From Planctomycetaceae bacterium (lineage in GTDB: Bacteria; Planctomycetota; Planctomycetia; Pirellulales; Thermoguttaceae), in assembly GCA_012719125.1 (NCBI GenBank), contig JAAYAY010000411.1, positions 1-35,334 of the forward strand: a DNA stretch of 35,334 bases. Direction: 5' to 3'. Every line of letters begins with the position of its first letter. Positions within the stretch are counted from its first letter, which is position 1. Below, in pieces: positions 1-7,318 of this stretch. The position numbers and the translations under genes are program-made. The notes under the pieces were generated by a model. It worked only from the letters and a program-made list of their open reading frames with translations, did no database searches and was not told the origin of the DNA.

Positions 1-5
1 GGCAT
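1..5 (-). CDS. Start of a gene running off the left edge
   Basis: On the minus strand an ATG occupies positions 5-3. A perfect AGGAGG ribosome-binding site (complement of 12-17) lies six bases upstream. That combination is convincing as a translation start, but only one codon of the gene is inside the window, so nothing can be said of its product. The MITE-like unit and the IS630 copy lie upstream of it and could affect its expression. Confidence 0.4.
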
Positions 6-122
6 GGCGAGCCTCCTTGCTCTGGAACCCTGATTCTCAATACCAATTCGCCTTTGCTACCCCATGTCCCCTTTCTTGTCCAGGTCAACTATAACTGTTT
101 GTCAACTTACGAAACGGACATC

Positions 123-378
123 TAGTTTGACTGTGTACGTTTCTAGATCGTCGTAACGTGTTTCGGAGGATGGACTAACGTCACCATTAACCGCAACGCA
201 TGGTTTTCGTCGTGTTTCCCCGTTTCGCTGACAACCGCGGGATTTTCCGAGGAATCCACAAACCGGTATTCCTTTCCTCATCTGAACTGACACGCTTCGA
301 GCCCTCGGATGCTAGCATTGACAACCCATTTGCGGACAACCGCTTAGGTCGATTCGGAAGGCGGACACAGTCAAACTA
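123..378. mobile_element. MITE-like unit with 12-bp inverted repeats and TA flanks
   Basis: GTTTGACTGTGT at 125-136 is repeated as its exact reverse complement at 365-376. Each copy is bordered outside by TA (123-124 and 377-378), and the match extends to a flanking C/G. A perfect inverted pair of this length with TA borders is the signature of a small non-autonomous Tc1/mariner/IS630-type element. The 252-bp interior has no recognisable gene; a 63-codon minus-strand ORF at 102-293 crosses the left border and looks spurious. The termini differ from those of the adjacent IS630 copy, so a different transposase would have moved it. An accidental inverted repeat is possible but unlikely at this spacing. 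Confidence 0.5.
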
Positions 379-1576
379 GTGCTCTGTCAGTAATACTGTG
401 ATGGATGGTATCATTCCGTGGTTCGCTCATGAAGAGCGATTTCATCGTTTCCACGGAGGGTGCCATGAAGAAGCGCTATCTGGTGACATTGACGTTTAAG
501 GAAAGGGACGAACTGCAGTCGATGGTGTCCAAGGGGACGGCGGCCGCGAGGAAGTTGGCGCGCGCGAATCCTGCTGTTGGCTGATGAGGCGGAAGGCGGT
601 CCGAATAAGTCGGATCCCGAAATCACCGAGGCGTTGGGATGTGGCCGGGCTACGGTGGAACGCGTCCGCAAGCAATTTGTGGAAGAGGGACTTCCAGCAA
701 CGCTGACTCCCAAACCGACCAGCCGGACTTACGAGAATCGCCTGGATGGAAAGGCAGAAGCACACTTGGGACACGGCCGCTGGACCCTGCGTTTGTTGGC
801 TGACCGAATGGTTGGTCTGGGATATGTCGAATCTGTTTCGCACGAAACAGTCCGGCAGACGCTGAAAAAAACGAACTTAAGCCATGGTTGAAGAAAGGGT
901 GGTGTCTTCCGGAAGCTCCCTCAGGTGAATTCGTAGCGGCGATGGAAGATGTTTTGGACGTGTACCATCGGCCGTATGATCCTCGGCGTCCAATGGTTTG
1001 CATGGACGAAGCGAGTAAGCAACTGATCGGCGAAGTGCGCGAGCCGCTGCCGACTCGGCCTGGTCGAATTCAGAAATACGACAGTGAATACAAGCGTCTG
1101 GGAACCGCCAACATCTTTATGGCGGTGGAACCATTGGCAGGACAACGCACGGTACGTGTTACCGACCGTCGCACCAAGCTCGACTGGGCAGAGTTCATTC
1201 GACATTTGCTAGAAGACGTTTATGCCGACGCCGACCTGGTCGTATTGGTGATGGACAACCTCAACACGCACAGTATCGGGAGCCTGTACGAAGCGTTCGA
1301 ACCAGACAAAGCACGATCCCTGGCATCTCGTCTGGAAATCCACCACACGCCCAAACATGGCAGTTGGCTCAACATGGCCAAAACGGAACTCAGCATTCTT
1401 TGTCGCCAGTGCCTTGATCGTCGCATCGACTGTCAGGAAACCATGACGCACGAAGTCGCTGCTTGGGAAGAGGAGCGAAACGCGAACGAATCCACCATCG
1501 ACTGGCAATTCACCACTGCGGACGCACGCATCAAACTGAAGCGGCTTTATCCGCCAAACCAAGGCTGACAGAGCAC
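379..1576 (+). mobile_element. IS630-family insertion sequence, decayed
   Basis: Perfect 12-bp terminal inverted repeats, GTGCTCTGTCAG at 379-390 and its complement at 1565-1576, bound the unit. TA dinucleotides at 377-378 and 1577-1578 form the target duplication typical of the IS630/Tc1-mariner superfamily. The 1,198-bp length fits a single-transposase IS630 element. The ends are intact, so it could still be mobilised in trans, but its own transposase is broken. It sits exactly on the right-hand TA of the MITE-like unit. Confidence 0.9.
465..1568 (+). pseudogene. IS630-family transposase, frameshifted and probably dead
   Basis: This is a DDE transposase read in three pieces. Frame 1 starts at ATG 465 (MKKRYLVTLTFKERDELQSM) and stops at 584. 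The homology jumps frame at a GC-dinucleotide run near 559-566, consistent with loss of one GC. It continues through RILLLADEAEGG and the HTH region to about 870. There a run of seven A (865-871) requires a -1 shift into [12 protein letters not shown]. Some IS630 members use programmed slippage at A-runs, so that second shift alone could be functional. From memory of the family, about a dozen residues are missing between DGKAEAHLG and [11 protein letters not shown]. The catalytic Asp residues are visible in VCMDEA and LVMDNLNTH. The final acidic residue, normally in WLNMAE, reads WLNMAK, so the active site appears lost. Confidence 0.85.
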
Positions 1577-1578
1577 TA

Positions 1579-2233
1579 GTTCGTATCGCGATGGAGTCGC
1601 GGCATTACCATCCGTAGGTTGGAGGTTGTGATAGGCTTCACAGCAGTCTTCGAAGAGCGGGGCTTGTTCAAGACGGTGGGACGGCGGATAATCGAGAGCC
1701 GTTTCGTGGTACGTCCCACGAAATGCTTGAAATACCACGATAACTTGTTACATTTCGTCATGGTTTGCACGGCTTGCCGCGCGGCGATTCGACAAGCCAG
1801 GGGGCGCTGGTTCGCGACTCGGGTGGCGTCGAGAATGTCAGGCAGGTGCATTATCCCTGATATCGGGTCTCGAGATCTCCTAACCGAGGTGTGGGTGACG
1901 GGCGTTGCGTCGATCTCGCAGCTTGTCGGTCTTCTCGGAACGCTTGGGTACCATGCCGCTAACTCAATTCGGGCACACACGGTTGAAATCGACCTACAGG
2001 GGCCCGGACATTGCGGCCACCCAATTATCAAACATGCACCAATGTCACACCCAAATCGGTGCTCCCCACGGTGCTCTCAAAACCCCTGGGGTGCAACGTA
2101 TGGACCCTGACAGCTTTCAAGCCATAGGTACAGCTCGCATCAATTTGCCGTGAGAGCCCCCGAAAAACCCGGGCGAACATCGGTTTCCATACCCGGCGCA
2201 ACTCGAAAGACGGCCCGGAGTTAGGCCCAGAAG
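1579..2233. other. Gene-poor stretch between IS630 and the integrated element
   Basis: No convincing gene was found in about 650 bp. The open frames on both strands (for example 1619-2110 plus and 1576-2031 minus) lack ribosome-binding sites and resemble no family I recognise. The only structure seen is an inverted repeat near 1702-1723. The stretch may hold degraded coding sequence or earlier insertion debris. Confidence 0.4.
1702..1723. repeat. Short perfect inverted repeat
   Basis: TTTCGTGG at 1702-1709 and CCACGAAA at 1716-1723 form an 8-bp perfect inverted repeat around a six-base loop. There is no U-run, so it is not an obvious intrinsic terminator. It could be a protein-binding site or a relic of an element end. 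Confidence 0.3.
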
Positions 2234-2272
2234 CCAAGACGCTGCAAGTGGTTATGTCTTGCAGCGTCTTGG
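2234..2272 (-). terminator. Original terminator of the chromosomal tRNA-Arg
   Basis: A perfect 15-bp inverted repeat (2234-2248 with 2258-2272) encloses a nine-base loop. It lies just beyond the displaced tRNA 3' fragment, in the minus-strand direction of the tRNA. This is where the terminator of the uninterrupted tRNA gene would have been. No long T-run follows, only TT-rich sequence, so termination strength is uncertain. Confidence 0.55.
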
Positions 2273-2292
2273 GTTACGTCGATTGTACTGAG

Positions 2293-2339
2293 AGTACCCC
2301 CGGTTGGATTCGAACCAACGACCACCGGTTTAGGAAACC
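2293..2339. repeat. attL: displaced 3' part of tRNA-Arg
   Basis: These 47 bases match 19092-19138 at 45 positions. They comprise the 3' acceptor strand, T-arm, variable region and 3' part of the anticodon arm of the tRNA on the minus strand, without its 5' half. It is the fragment pushed away by integration. The two differences, at 2304 and 2318, face each other in the T-stem, so this copy has a T-A pair where the intact tRNA has C-G. Host sequence lies to the left and element sequence starts at 2340. Confidence 0.9.
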
Positions 2340-2503
2340 AACGGGATTCCCGCGAAAACACGGGGGAGGGCAAACACCTTGCCACCGGCTTGCCAAACGG
2401 CCGAGAAGCCCCGCCCGAGGACTTGGCCGAGTTGTGGGCCGGCCTGTCGGCCGACGATCGGGAAGCCTTCAAACGCCTGCTTCGCAGCCTCCGAGGAACT
2501 TGA
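2340..2503 (+). other. Displaced 3' coding end of the integrase gene
   Basis: In the excised circle this sequence would directly follow the att core at 19138. Superimposing the cores (shift of 16,799 bases) puts the integrase frame in phase here. It continues for 54 sense codons to TGA 2501-2503, ending PPEDLAELWAGLSADD and then REAFKRLLRSLRGT. The last 28 residues look like a helical, protein-like segment. In the integrated state it has no clear start codon or ribosome-binding site and is probably untranslated. A separate short gene starting at TTG 2390 is possible but less likely. Confidence 0.75.
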
Positions 2504-2575
2504 TAGACTCACAAACTGCCCCGCCGGGTTGCGGCTGATCCCCGCACAGCCGGCCGACTCCGCGAATTCTCACCT

Positions 2576-2589
2576 TTCTTCGCGAAGAA
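2576..2589. promoter_or_regulatory. Perfect 14-bp palindrome upstream of first element gene
   Basis: TTCTTCGCGAAGAA is a perfect palindrome 40 bases before the start at 2629. It also lies about 70 bases after the integrase stop codon in the circular form. A dimeric HTH regulator could bind here; the adjacent gene encodes a C-terminal HTH-like segment. This is inference from position and symmetry only. Confidence 0.35.
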
Positions 2590-2628
2590 GGCCGGCGCCC
2601 GGCTCTTGAATCCGAAAGGTGAATCTCA

Positions 2629-3429
2629 ATGAATGACGAACAGCCTTGGAAAGGCCTTCGCGAACGCTTCTCCGCCGGCGCCCGGAGCCATCCGAATCTT
2701 AGGGTTGGGCTCAGCAACACCTGCAGCGCCGCGGACGTTCTGAAGGCCTTCACGCCCGTCAACTTCCAAGCATGGAAGCCGAATACGGACGCCACCATTT
2801 GGATTCGCTGGTACTACGACGAACGCTTCCAGGATGCCCACCGTCTTGCGAAACACGCCCCTTGGGCACGCCGCCCACTATCAGAAACGAGCCTTTCAGG
2901 GCAAGTACAACAGCCTCTGGGGCAAGAGGAACTTAACACGGCCGTCCGGGCCTTCTCGACAATCGCCGTGGACGCCGCCTACGCCGTTGCCACTTCCGAT
3001 AATCCGAAGGTCAAACCTGTCCAGAAAGCGGGTTGGGACATCACGGGAGAACTGGGCTGGATCCTCATCTTGTTCCACTTCGCCCAAAGCCGGCCAGAAG
3101 GAACCGTGCTGCGAGCCGTCAGCGCACCAAGAGCCGAGTTCCTTCCACATGACCCCTATACGGCTTCGGGGCTCCTGATCGATTGGTTTTCAACCAACTC
3201 GCCTGAGCCGAGAACAGAAGCTGGCCCGGGTTGGCTCTCCCCCGCCGACATCGCCAAGAAGTACGGTCTGAACCAGGACGCCCTACGAAAGCGCCTGGAT
3301 CGGTTCCGTCATAACCATGCCGACGGGTGGATGGAAGTACCGAACTCCGAACGGACCCAACGAGGACCGAAATTCCTCTATCGCGAAGATGCGATCAAGC
3401 AACTGATTATCGCCATGCGATCGTCGTAA
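2629..3429 (+). CDS. Hypothetical protein with C-terminal HTH-like segment
   Basis: A 266-residue protein, preceded by a strong AAAGGTGA ribosome-binding site. I do not recognise the first 200 residues, which include a Trp-rich patch (WIRWYYDERF) and a mixed alpha/beta-looking middle. The C-terminal 65 residues resemble a helix-turn-helix: LSPADIAKKYGLNQDALRKR followed by a basic stretch and a wing-like tail. It is the first gene of the element and is separated from the replication operon by a region with 18-bp direct repeats. It is therefore a reasonable candidate for a regulator of that operon, though this is inferred from context. Confidence 0.7.
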   Translation: MNDEQPWKGLRERFSAGARSHPNLRVGLSNTCSAADVLKAFTPVNFQAWKPNTDATIWIRWYYDERFQDAHRLAKHAPWARRPLSETSLSGQVQQPLGQEELNTAVRAFSTIAVDAAYAVATSDNPKVKPVQKAGWDITGELGWILILFHFAQSRPEGTVLRAVSAPRAEFLPHDPYTASGLLIDWFSTNSPEPRTEAGPGWLSPADIAKKYGLNQDALRKRLDRFRHNHADGWMEVPNSERTQRGPKFLYREDAIKQLIIAMRSS

Positions 3430-3525
3430 AACGTCCTGCAAACGTCCGGAGAGAAGTTTTTTCAGCGGTGGTTGGGGCTTGATTTCTCGGCATTTCTTGC
3501 CGGACGCAACGTCCTGCAAACGTCC
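3430..3525. promoter_or_regulatory. Paired 18-bp direct repeats, operator or iteron candidates
   Basis: AACGTCCTGCAAACGTCC occurs at 3430-3447 and again, identically, at 3508-3525. Each copy contains ACGTCC twice at an 11-base interval, about one helical turn, so there are four same-facing half-sites. The second copy also begins a small palindrome, GGACGCAACGTCC. The region lies between the HTH gene and the first small gene of the replication operon. It suits an operator array, an excisionase array or replication iterons; sequence alone cannot decide. Confidence 0.5.
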
Positions 3526-3566
3526 AGCGAGCCCACTCGTGTGCGTAGCCTGCGTATCGTGGGGGC

Positions 3567-3734
3567 ATGGCTACGACACTCTCCGACATTCCGACTGATG
3601 AGCTACGCCGGATGCTCGCCGCCACCGAGCGAGCGGCCGGGCCCGACTCCCAGGCCGCCCAGACACTACGGCGCATCATCGAGCGGAGAGAGTCGTTGGT
3701 CCCGATGGATCCACGGAGGCCTCCCCGCTCATGA
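3567..3734 (+). CDS. Small protein of 55 residues
   Basis: The ORF starts at ATG 3567 and reads MATTLSDIPTDELRRMLAAT, ending in a basic/proline tail. Its TGA overlaps the ATG of the next gene (ATGA at 3731), implying translational coupling. The composition looks like a small helical protein. Short ORFs of this kind, rich in DELRR and IIERRES-type helices, are in my recollection common just upstream of AlpA-like genes in planctomycete elements. No function can be assigned. Confidence 0.6.
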   Translation: MATTLSDIPTDELRRMLAATERAAGPDSQAAQTLRRIIERRESLVPMDPRRPPRS

Positions 3735-3940
3735 TAGCCTCACTGGACTCGGAACATTCGGCTTCGATCGCCCCGACCCTCCTGACGCCCGACCAGGCCG
3801 CCGCCTACATCGGCATGAGCCGCCGCTGGGTCTACAGGGCCGCCTCGGCCGGCGAGTTCCCGCGGCCCGTCAAGATCGGTAGCGCGACACGTTGGCGCCG
3901 ATCCGACCTTGATCAATGGGTGGAGGGACTGCAAGGATGA
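3731..3940 (+). CDS. AlpA/excisionase-like HTH protein
   Basis: A 69-residue single-domain DNA-binding protein. Residues about 16-66 contain LLTPDQAAAYIGMSRRWVYR, then the wing segment GEFPRPVKIGSATRWRRSDL and DQWVEGL, the standard MerR-like fold of AlpA, excisionase and phage-regulator proteins. ATG 3731 overlaps the preceding stop and its own TGA overlaps the next ATG (3937), so it is part of a tightly coupled operon. It may regulate the replication module or act as a directionality factor. A second protein of similar type is encoded next to the integrase (17232-17510), making that one the better excisionase candidate. Confidence 0.85.
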   Translation: MIASLDSEHSASIAPTLLTPDQAAAYIGMSRRWVYRAASAGEFPRPVKIGSATRWRRSDLDQWVEGLQG

Positions 3941-4176
3941 CACGACGGCCCGCCAACGACACCTCCATCTCCGCCCTGATTGCACGCCAGCGGGCAGCCG
4001 GCGCAGCAAGCAGCCTACGGGCCTTGGCGCTCTTGGCCGGCCTGGTCGAAACCGGCCTGGCGGCCGTCCAGGCTCCCGACCAAGCCTCGGTGATCGACGG
4101 CATCCGCGGCCGGCTCGGCGCGATCGTGGTCGACCTGGAGACGCTCGGGCGGCAGATTGAGGAGGCCCAGCCATGA
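3937..4176 (+). CDS. Small Ala-rich hypothetical protein
   Basis: The likely start is ATG 3937, overlapping the previous stop; an in-frame ATG at 3916 is less likely. The 79-residue product begins MTRRPANDTSISALIARQRA and is strongly helical and alanine-rich, ending in a probable amphipathic coil (VVDLETLGRQIEEAQP). Its stop overlaps the ATG of the replication initiator. I recognise no family. Coupling between an HTH gene and a replication gene suggests an accessory role there. Confidence 0.65.
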   Translation: MTRRPANDTSISALIARQRAAGAASSLRALALLAGLVETGLAAVQAPDQASVIDGIRGRLGAIVVDLETLGRQIEEAQP

Positions 4177-4970
4177 AACGGGAGACACTCCGGCACCCAA
4201 AGCTGTACGACTTGATGGGCCGGCTTCAGTGTGACCGGCCGACGGCACTCGGCTATCTCCAACTGCTCTGGGACTATACCGGGGAAGTGGCCCCCCAGGG
4301 AAACATCGGCAAGTGGTCGGACGCGGCGATTGCGGCGGCCTGCGATTGGCACGGCGACGCCGCGGCCTTTGTGTGCGCTCTGGTTGATGCAGGATGGCTC
4401 GATCGTGTTGAGGAACTTCGGCTTCTTGTTCACGATTGGGGCGATCACTGCGAACGGTGGGTACGCGCTAAGCTCCAGAGGGCCGGCCTTGAGACACTCG
4501 CCGTGTCCACGCCGTGTACACACCGTGCGCACACCGTGGACCCGTCGGGAGCGCTATCCAATCCAATCCAATCCAATCCGAACCAATCCAAAGACTCTCT
4601 GTCGGCTGAGGCCGACGATCCCTCTCCGGAACTGCTCGACTTAGAGCGTGACTTGATTGCGGAGTGGAACCGTCTCGATGGGATCACCGCGAACCGCGGA
4701 GCAACTCTCACCTCGAAGCGCCGGCGAATGTTCCGGGCTCGTGTACGGTCGCCTGATTGGCTCCAGGAAGCTCGCGACGCTATGGCGAAGTTCCCCCTCC
4801 GGTGTCAAGTCGATGCCGCCGGGAAGGTCATGAATGACGCATGGAAGCCCGATCTTGAGTGGTTCCTGACTCCTGACTCTGTGACGAAGATTCTCGAAGG
4901 TAAGTACGACTTCTCGAAAGCAAACGGAAATGGAAACGTTCGACAAGATTCTCCAGCACGCATTCGATGA
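4173..4970 (+). CDS. DnaD-like replication initiator / replisome organiser
   Basis: A 265-residue protein whose N-terminal 110 residues form a winged-helix-like domain (MKRETLRHPKLYDLMGRLQC, then LGYLQLLWDYTGEVAP and a WSDAAIAAACDWHGD helix). A low-complexity linker (SNPIQSNPNQSKDS) joins it to a C-terminal domain with NRGATLTSKRRRMFRARV and WKPDLEWFLTPDSVTKILEG, resembling phage replisome organisers and DnaD-type initiators. It lies directly before a helicase loader and DnaB, the expected order in phage replication modules. The linker is encoded by pentanucleotide repeats that might also serve as an internal origin. Exact family membership is from pattern memory. Confidence 0.75.
   Translation: MKRETLRHPKLYDLMGRLQCDRPTALGYLQLLWDYTGEVAPQGNIGKWSDAAIAAACDWHGDAAAFVCALVDAGWLDRVEELRLLVHDWGDHCERWVRAKLQRAGLETLAVSTPCTHRAHTVDPSGALSNPIQSNPNQSKDSLSAEADDPSPELLDLERDLIAEWNRLDGITANRGATLTSKRRRMFRARVRSPDWLQEARDAMAKFPLRCQVDAAGKVMNDAWKPDLEWFLTPDSVTKILEGKYDFSKANGNGNVRQDSPARIR
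4505..4590. repeat. Inverted repeat plus ATCCA pentamer array inside the initiator gene
   Basis: GTCCACG (4505-4511) faces CGTGGAC (4535-4541), with two CACACCGTG copies between them. Fifteen bases later comes a tandem array of ATCCA: four exact units at 4556-4575, then ATCCG, AACCA and ATCCA to 4590. Lambdoid phages carry origin iterons inside the initiator gene, so this could be the origin. It is also a coding microsatellite in which gain or loss of one five-base unit would shift frame. Confidence 0.35.
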
Positions 4971-5529
4971 AGAGCGAACCATGCCGGCCCCCAAACCCGG
5001 CTTGCACTCGCTCGCGATGATCCCGCGCAACGTGCGGTTGCTCCCAGAACTGCAACGGCGCTGGTCGGAGGTCGAGAGGCCCCTCGTAGAAGCCCTCCGC
5101 ACGATTGTGAGCGGGGCGGCGCCGTGGCCGGTCCTTTTGACCGGGGCCCCGGGATCGGGCAAGACCTGCGTCGGCCTGGCTCTTTGCGACATCGCGGAAA
5201 CGGCTCTCTACGTCACGGTGGAGGAACTCTGCGACGCCGTTGTGGGCAAGGGGAGGGTCGAGCCGGAAGTGTTCTGGCAGAAGATCGAGGAAAAGGACCT
5301 CGTTGTTCTCGATGAACTCGGTTGTCGGTCGAACGTCGGAGACTTGGAATACTCGGCCGTCAAGCGGCTTGTAGACATCCGCGAGACCAGGCATAACCGT
5401 TGCCTGGTCGCAATATCGAATGTCGACCCCGCGGACCTGGTGAAGTTGTACGATCGCCGGATTCACTCCCGCCTGACTTGCGGCCTGGTTTACCAGATGC
5501 GCGGAAACGATCGGAGGCACGCGAAATGA
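4930..5529 (+). CDS. DnaC-like helicase loader, AAA+ ATPase
   Basis: A 199-residue AAA+ protein. Walker A is GAPGSGKT (residues 72-79) and Walker B is LVVLDELG (about 124-131). A sensor-like stretch, RCLVAISNVDP, and an arginine-containing segment, LYDRRIHSRL, follow. The size and fold match phage and bacterial DnaC/DnaI loaders, which place the replicative helicase on DNA; the dnaB gene follows with an ATGA overlap. The start at 4930 overlaps the initiator by 41 bases. ATG 4981, with GAAGAG upstream, is an alternative that would remove 17 residues. Confidence 0.85.
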   Translation: METFDKILQHAFDEERTMPAPKPGLHSLAMIPRNVRLLPELQRRWSEVERPLVEALRTIVSGAAPWPVLLTGAPGSGKTCVGLALCDIAETALYVTVEELCDAVVGKGRVEPEVFWQKIEEKDLVVLDELGCRSNVGDLEYSAVKRLVDIRETRHNRCLVAISNVDPADLVKLYDRRIHSRLTCGLVYQMRGNDRRHAK

Positions 5530-6893
5530 ACCGGGCCCCCGTCAACTCCGAGATCCTCGATCGACTTCCGCCGCATGACGCGATGGCCGAAAGGTCGACG
5601 ATCGGCTGTCTGCTGTTGGAGCCGTCTCGGGTGCCCGAGATCGCCCAGCATCTCGGGGCCGATGATTTCTACGTCAACGCACACCGCCGGCTCTTCGGCC
5701 ACATTCTCGGCATGTACGCGGCCGGCTCGCGAGTGGACGAGGTTCTCCTTCTGGATCGGCTGCGGAGCAATGGCGATCTTGAGGCGATCGGCGGGCACGC
5801 ATACCTGGCGGAGATCCTTCGAGAGACCGGCATCCCGTCGAACGCCGCACACCACGCCGAAATCGTCCTGAAGCACTCACAGCGCCGCCGGCTCATTCGC
5901 GAGACTACGGGCGCCCTGGTCGACGCCTACGATTGCACCCAGAACCCCGCGGCGATCGCCAGCAGCACAGCGGAGCGTTTGCTGGGCGCCACCAGGGCCG
6001 ACAAGCCGAAGTCGATCGACACGCCGGTTCTCTTCGCGCAGACACTCCAGGACCTGGCAGAGCCGACAGACCAGCCCATCGGCCGGACAATCGGCTTCAA
6101 GTCGTTCGACACCGAAATCGGCGGCCTCTACCCGGGCGAGTTGTCGGTTCTTGCCGCGCGTCCCAGCATGGGCAAGACGGCGCTCGCGACACAAATTGCC
6201 CTTCACTTCGCGGACCACGGCCGGCACGCGTTGATAGTGACGCTCGAAATGTCGGCGAGATCCTTGGCCGAGAGGATCTTGGCGAACCGGGCCGGCGTCA
6301 GCTTGCAGGCCATCCGGAGCCGATCGCTGGGGCACGATGACCGCCGCCGGCTCGTCAATGGCAATCTGGACTTGCCGGTTCAGCACCTCCACATGGTCGA
6401 CCGGCCGCGGATGACGGTTGCGGAGATCCGTTGGGAAGTGATGCTCCGCCGGCAGAAGCACTCTCTTGACCTGGTTGTGGTGGACTACCTGACGCGGCTT
6501 CAACCGGCAGACCCGCGGCAGACGCGCTACTTGCAGGTTGCGCAGATGACCAGCGACTTGAAGGACATCGCGGCGGAATTCGCGGTTCCGGTTCTCTGCC
6601 TGGCACAGCTCGGGCGAGCGGCCGAGGCCAAGGGCGAGACGCGGCCGCGGCTGAGCCACCTCCGCGAATCCGGCGACATCGAGCAGGACGCGGACGTTAT
6701 CGCCTTCCTACACCGACCGGAACGCGTTGACCGTGACGATCCGGACGCTAGGGGCAAGGCCTATTTGTTCGTGGAGAAGAACCGCAACGGTCCTTGCGGG
6801 GAATATCACCTGTCGTTCGACGGGCCGACTGGCCGGTTCAGCGATTCCCCGGGGCCGGCTCGCTATTCCGAATTCGACGCTTGGAGCAATTGA
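5526..6893 (+). CDS. dnaB: Replicative DNA helicase DnaB
   Basis: A 455-residue hexameric helicase with the normal two-domain layout. The N-terminal domain begins RLPPHDAMAERSTIGCLLLE and includes DDFYVNAHRRLFGHI. The RecA-like C-terminal domain carries Walker A ARPSMGKT (about 210-217), LIVTLEMSARSLAERILA, Walker B DLVVVDYLTRLQ, QLGRAAEAKGETRPRLSHLR and the SGDIEQDADVIAFLHRP motif. ATG 5526 overlaps the loader stop; an upstream open frame to 5400 is only overlap. Length is typical. With the initiator and loader it gives the element its own replication start and is strong evidence for replication after excision. Confidence 0.95.
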   Translation: MNRAPVNSEILDRLPPHDAMAERSTIGCLLLEPSRVPEIAQHLGADDFYVNAHRRLFGHILGMYAAGSRVDEVLLLDRLRSNGDLEAIGGHAYLAEILRETGIPSNAAHHAEIVLKHSQRRRLIRETTGALVDAYDCTQNPAAIASSTAERLLGATRADKPKSIDTPVLFAQTLQDLAEPTDQPIGRTIGFKSFDTEIGGLYPGELSVLAARPSMGKTALATQIALHFADHGRHALIVTLEMSARSLAERILANRAGVSLQAIRSRSLGHDDRRRLVNGNLDLPVQHLHMVDRPRMTVAEIRWEVMLRRQKHSLDLVVVDYLTRLQPADPRQTRYLQVAQMTSDLKDIAAEFAVPVLCLAQLGRAAEAKGETRPRLSHLRESGDIEQDADVIAFLHRPERVDRDDPDARGKAYLFVEKNRNGPCGEYHLSFDGPTGRFSDSPGPARYSEFDAWSN

Positions 6894-6896
6894 GAC

Positions 6897-7283
6897 ATGG
6901 AAACGCAGCTTTCACTATTCGACGGACCAACCGCCACCGCGGATCCCCCGCGGAAATTCGCGAACGCGTCGACCACCAGGCGGGCGGCCGGCGTGGCGAT
7001 CCGGCCGGACGCGGCCCGACTCCGGGCTCGGGTCCTGGAGTTCATCCAGCGGCAGGGCACCGCCGGCGCGACGGACCTGGAGATTCAGGCCGGCTTGCAG
7101 ATGAGCGGGGACACGCAGCGACCCCGCCGGCGAGAGCTGCAACAGGCCGGCTTCATCGTCGACAGCGGCGATGTGCGATCGACGGCCAGCGGCCGGGCTG
7201 CGGTTGTGTGGGTTGCGACGGGCACCGCGGCGGCTGTCGACCAAGCCCGGGCCGGCGAGCCGGAACAAGAACCACCCTTCTGA
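6897..7283 (+). CDS. Small winged-helix-like protein
   Basis: A 128-residue protein starting four bases after dnaB. Its middle reads RLRARVLEFIQRQGTAGATD, then LEIQAGLQMSGDTQRPRRRE and LQQAGFIVDSG. That is the usual pattern of a winged-helix domain found in small phage proteins beside replication genes. The N-terminus, METQLSLFDG, resembles clamp- or helicase-binding tails rich in QLSLF. If so it could tether to the beta sliding clamp (consensus QLxLF), but that is inference. Confidence 0.7.
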   Translation: METQLSLFDGPTATADPPRKFANASTTRRAAGVAIRPDAARLRARVLEFIQRQGTAGATDLEIQAGLQMSGDTQRPRRRELQQAGFIVDSGDVRSTASGRAAVVWVATGTAAAVDQARAGEPEQEPPF

Positions 7284-7318
7284 CTGACCCCATTTCGCGA
7301 GAAATAGCGAGCGACGCC

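Noticed and set aside
102-293. 63-codon minus-strand ORF
   Set aside because: It crosses the left inverted repeat of the MITE-like unit and has no start signal or known relatives.
1619-2110. 163-codon plus-strand ORF (and opposing 151-codon ORF) in the left gap
   Set aside because: No ribosome-binding site, no recognisable domain, odd composition; both strands are open by chance.
2248-2538. 96-codon ORF across attL reading GWIRTNDHRF
   Set aside because: This is the tRNA fragment translated in another frame, a common artefact; the integrase-phase frame is the meaningful one.
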